64,000 bases of DNA from Mycetohabitans endofungorum (GTDB lineage: Bacteria; Pseudomonadota; Gammaproteobacteria; Burkholderiales; Burkholderiaceae). The notes under the pieces are model-generated. The model did no database searches. It had not been told where the DNA came from and saw only the letters and a list, made by a program, of their open reading frames with translations. Location: NCBI RefSeq assembly GCF_002927045.1, contig NZ_PRDW01000012.1, positions 1 through 64,000 of the forward strand. Reading direction: 5' to 3'. The position numbers and the translations under genes are program-made. Positions 63,968 to 64,000 of the stretch are shown here, piece after piece. The first letter of the stretch is position 1; the number at the start of each line of letters is the position of its first letter.

Positions 63968-64000
63968 GAATTGGCTCCAAAACGCACTTCACCGCCTCCT

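Overview
The window is a high-GC chromosomal segment from a betaproteobacterium of the Burkholderiaceae. The inference rests on the gene types: a box benzoyl-CoA cluster with a BoxR-type regulator, AcoR- and VpsR-like sigma-54 activators, the Rnk, HU and DUF2795 proteins, and the efflux and exopolysaccharide gene style. The left-edge NRPS, the lone exopolysaccharide operon and the many broken genes would fit a host-associated genome in reductive evolution, with Mycetohabitans (formerly Burkholderia rhizoxinica and relatives) as my best guess. I could not test this.

1-5.6 kb: end of a nonribosomal peptide synthetase (A-PCP-TE), then a zone of decay: a PLP-decarboxylase scrap, a frameshifted DUF3597 gene, a rubredoxin-tailed protein, a DUF4399 gene with a probable signal-peptide frameshift, and a histidine kinase whose response regulator is gutted, followed by a LysR remnant. 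5.6-8.9 kb: an aromatic aminotransferase-permease pair with a divergent Lrp-type regulator. 8.9-17.6 kb: a benzoate/benzoyl-CoA epoxidation cluster. The benzoate-CoA ligase, an alpha/beta hydrolase and a DUF4863 protein run leftward; boxR, boxC, boxB and boxA run rightward. Two copies of a TATAGTGCA-containing motif lie on the promoters. No boxD is seen here. 17.8-19.8 kb: HU, a solitary LivF ATPase and Rnk.

19.8-34.6 kb is an accessory, partly low-GC island. It holds two intact toxin-antitoxin pairs (MazEF-like; DUF3018/MazF), at least four broken VapB/VapC remnants, a Fic protein whose catalytic histidine is tyrosine, an AcoR-like activator without its target operon, IS21 and IS256 remains, a dead tyrosine recombinase, a KfrA-like remnant, a preATP-grasp scrap and a secreted lipoprotein that looks like a catalytically dead S10 carboxypeptidase. 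The standout is at 30803-31149: a tRNA-Leu(UAA) split between U34 and A35 by a 262-nt group I intron, the same site and core style as the cyanobacterial/plastid tRNA-Leu intron. An integrase remnant abuts its 3' end.

34.6-46.6 kb: a J-domain membrane protein, a VpsR-like sigma-54 activator, an ACP/acyl-CoA dehydrogenase pair and an exopolysaccharide operon (Crp-like regulator, initiating sugar-phosphate transferase, Wza, Wzc, glycosyltransferase). An IHF-consensus site and a candidate -24/-12 promoter precede the operon. 46.7-50.3 kb: another AcoR-like activator, an atypical response regulator and a dodecin. 50.5-57.4 kb: an RND efflux operon with a divergent TetR regulator. 57.4-63.9 kb: DUF2795, an Ntn-type C45 hydrolase, a ClC channel with CBS domains, a glutathione S-transferase, a YeiH exporter and its divergent LysR regulator. 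The window ends in a perfect 14-bp palindrome.
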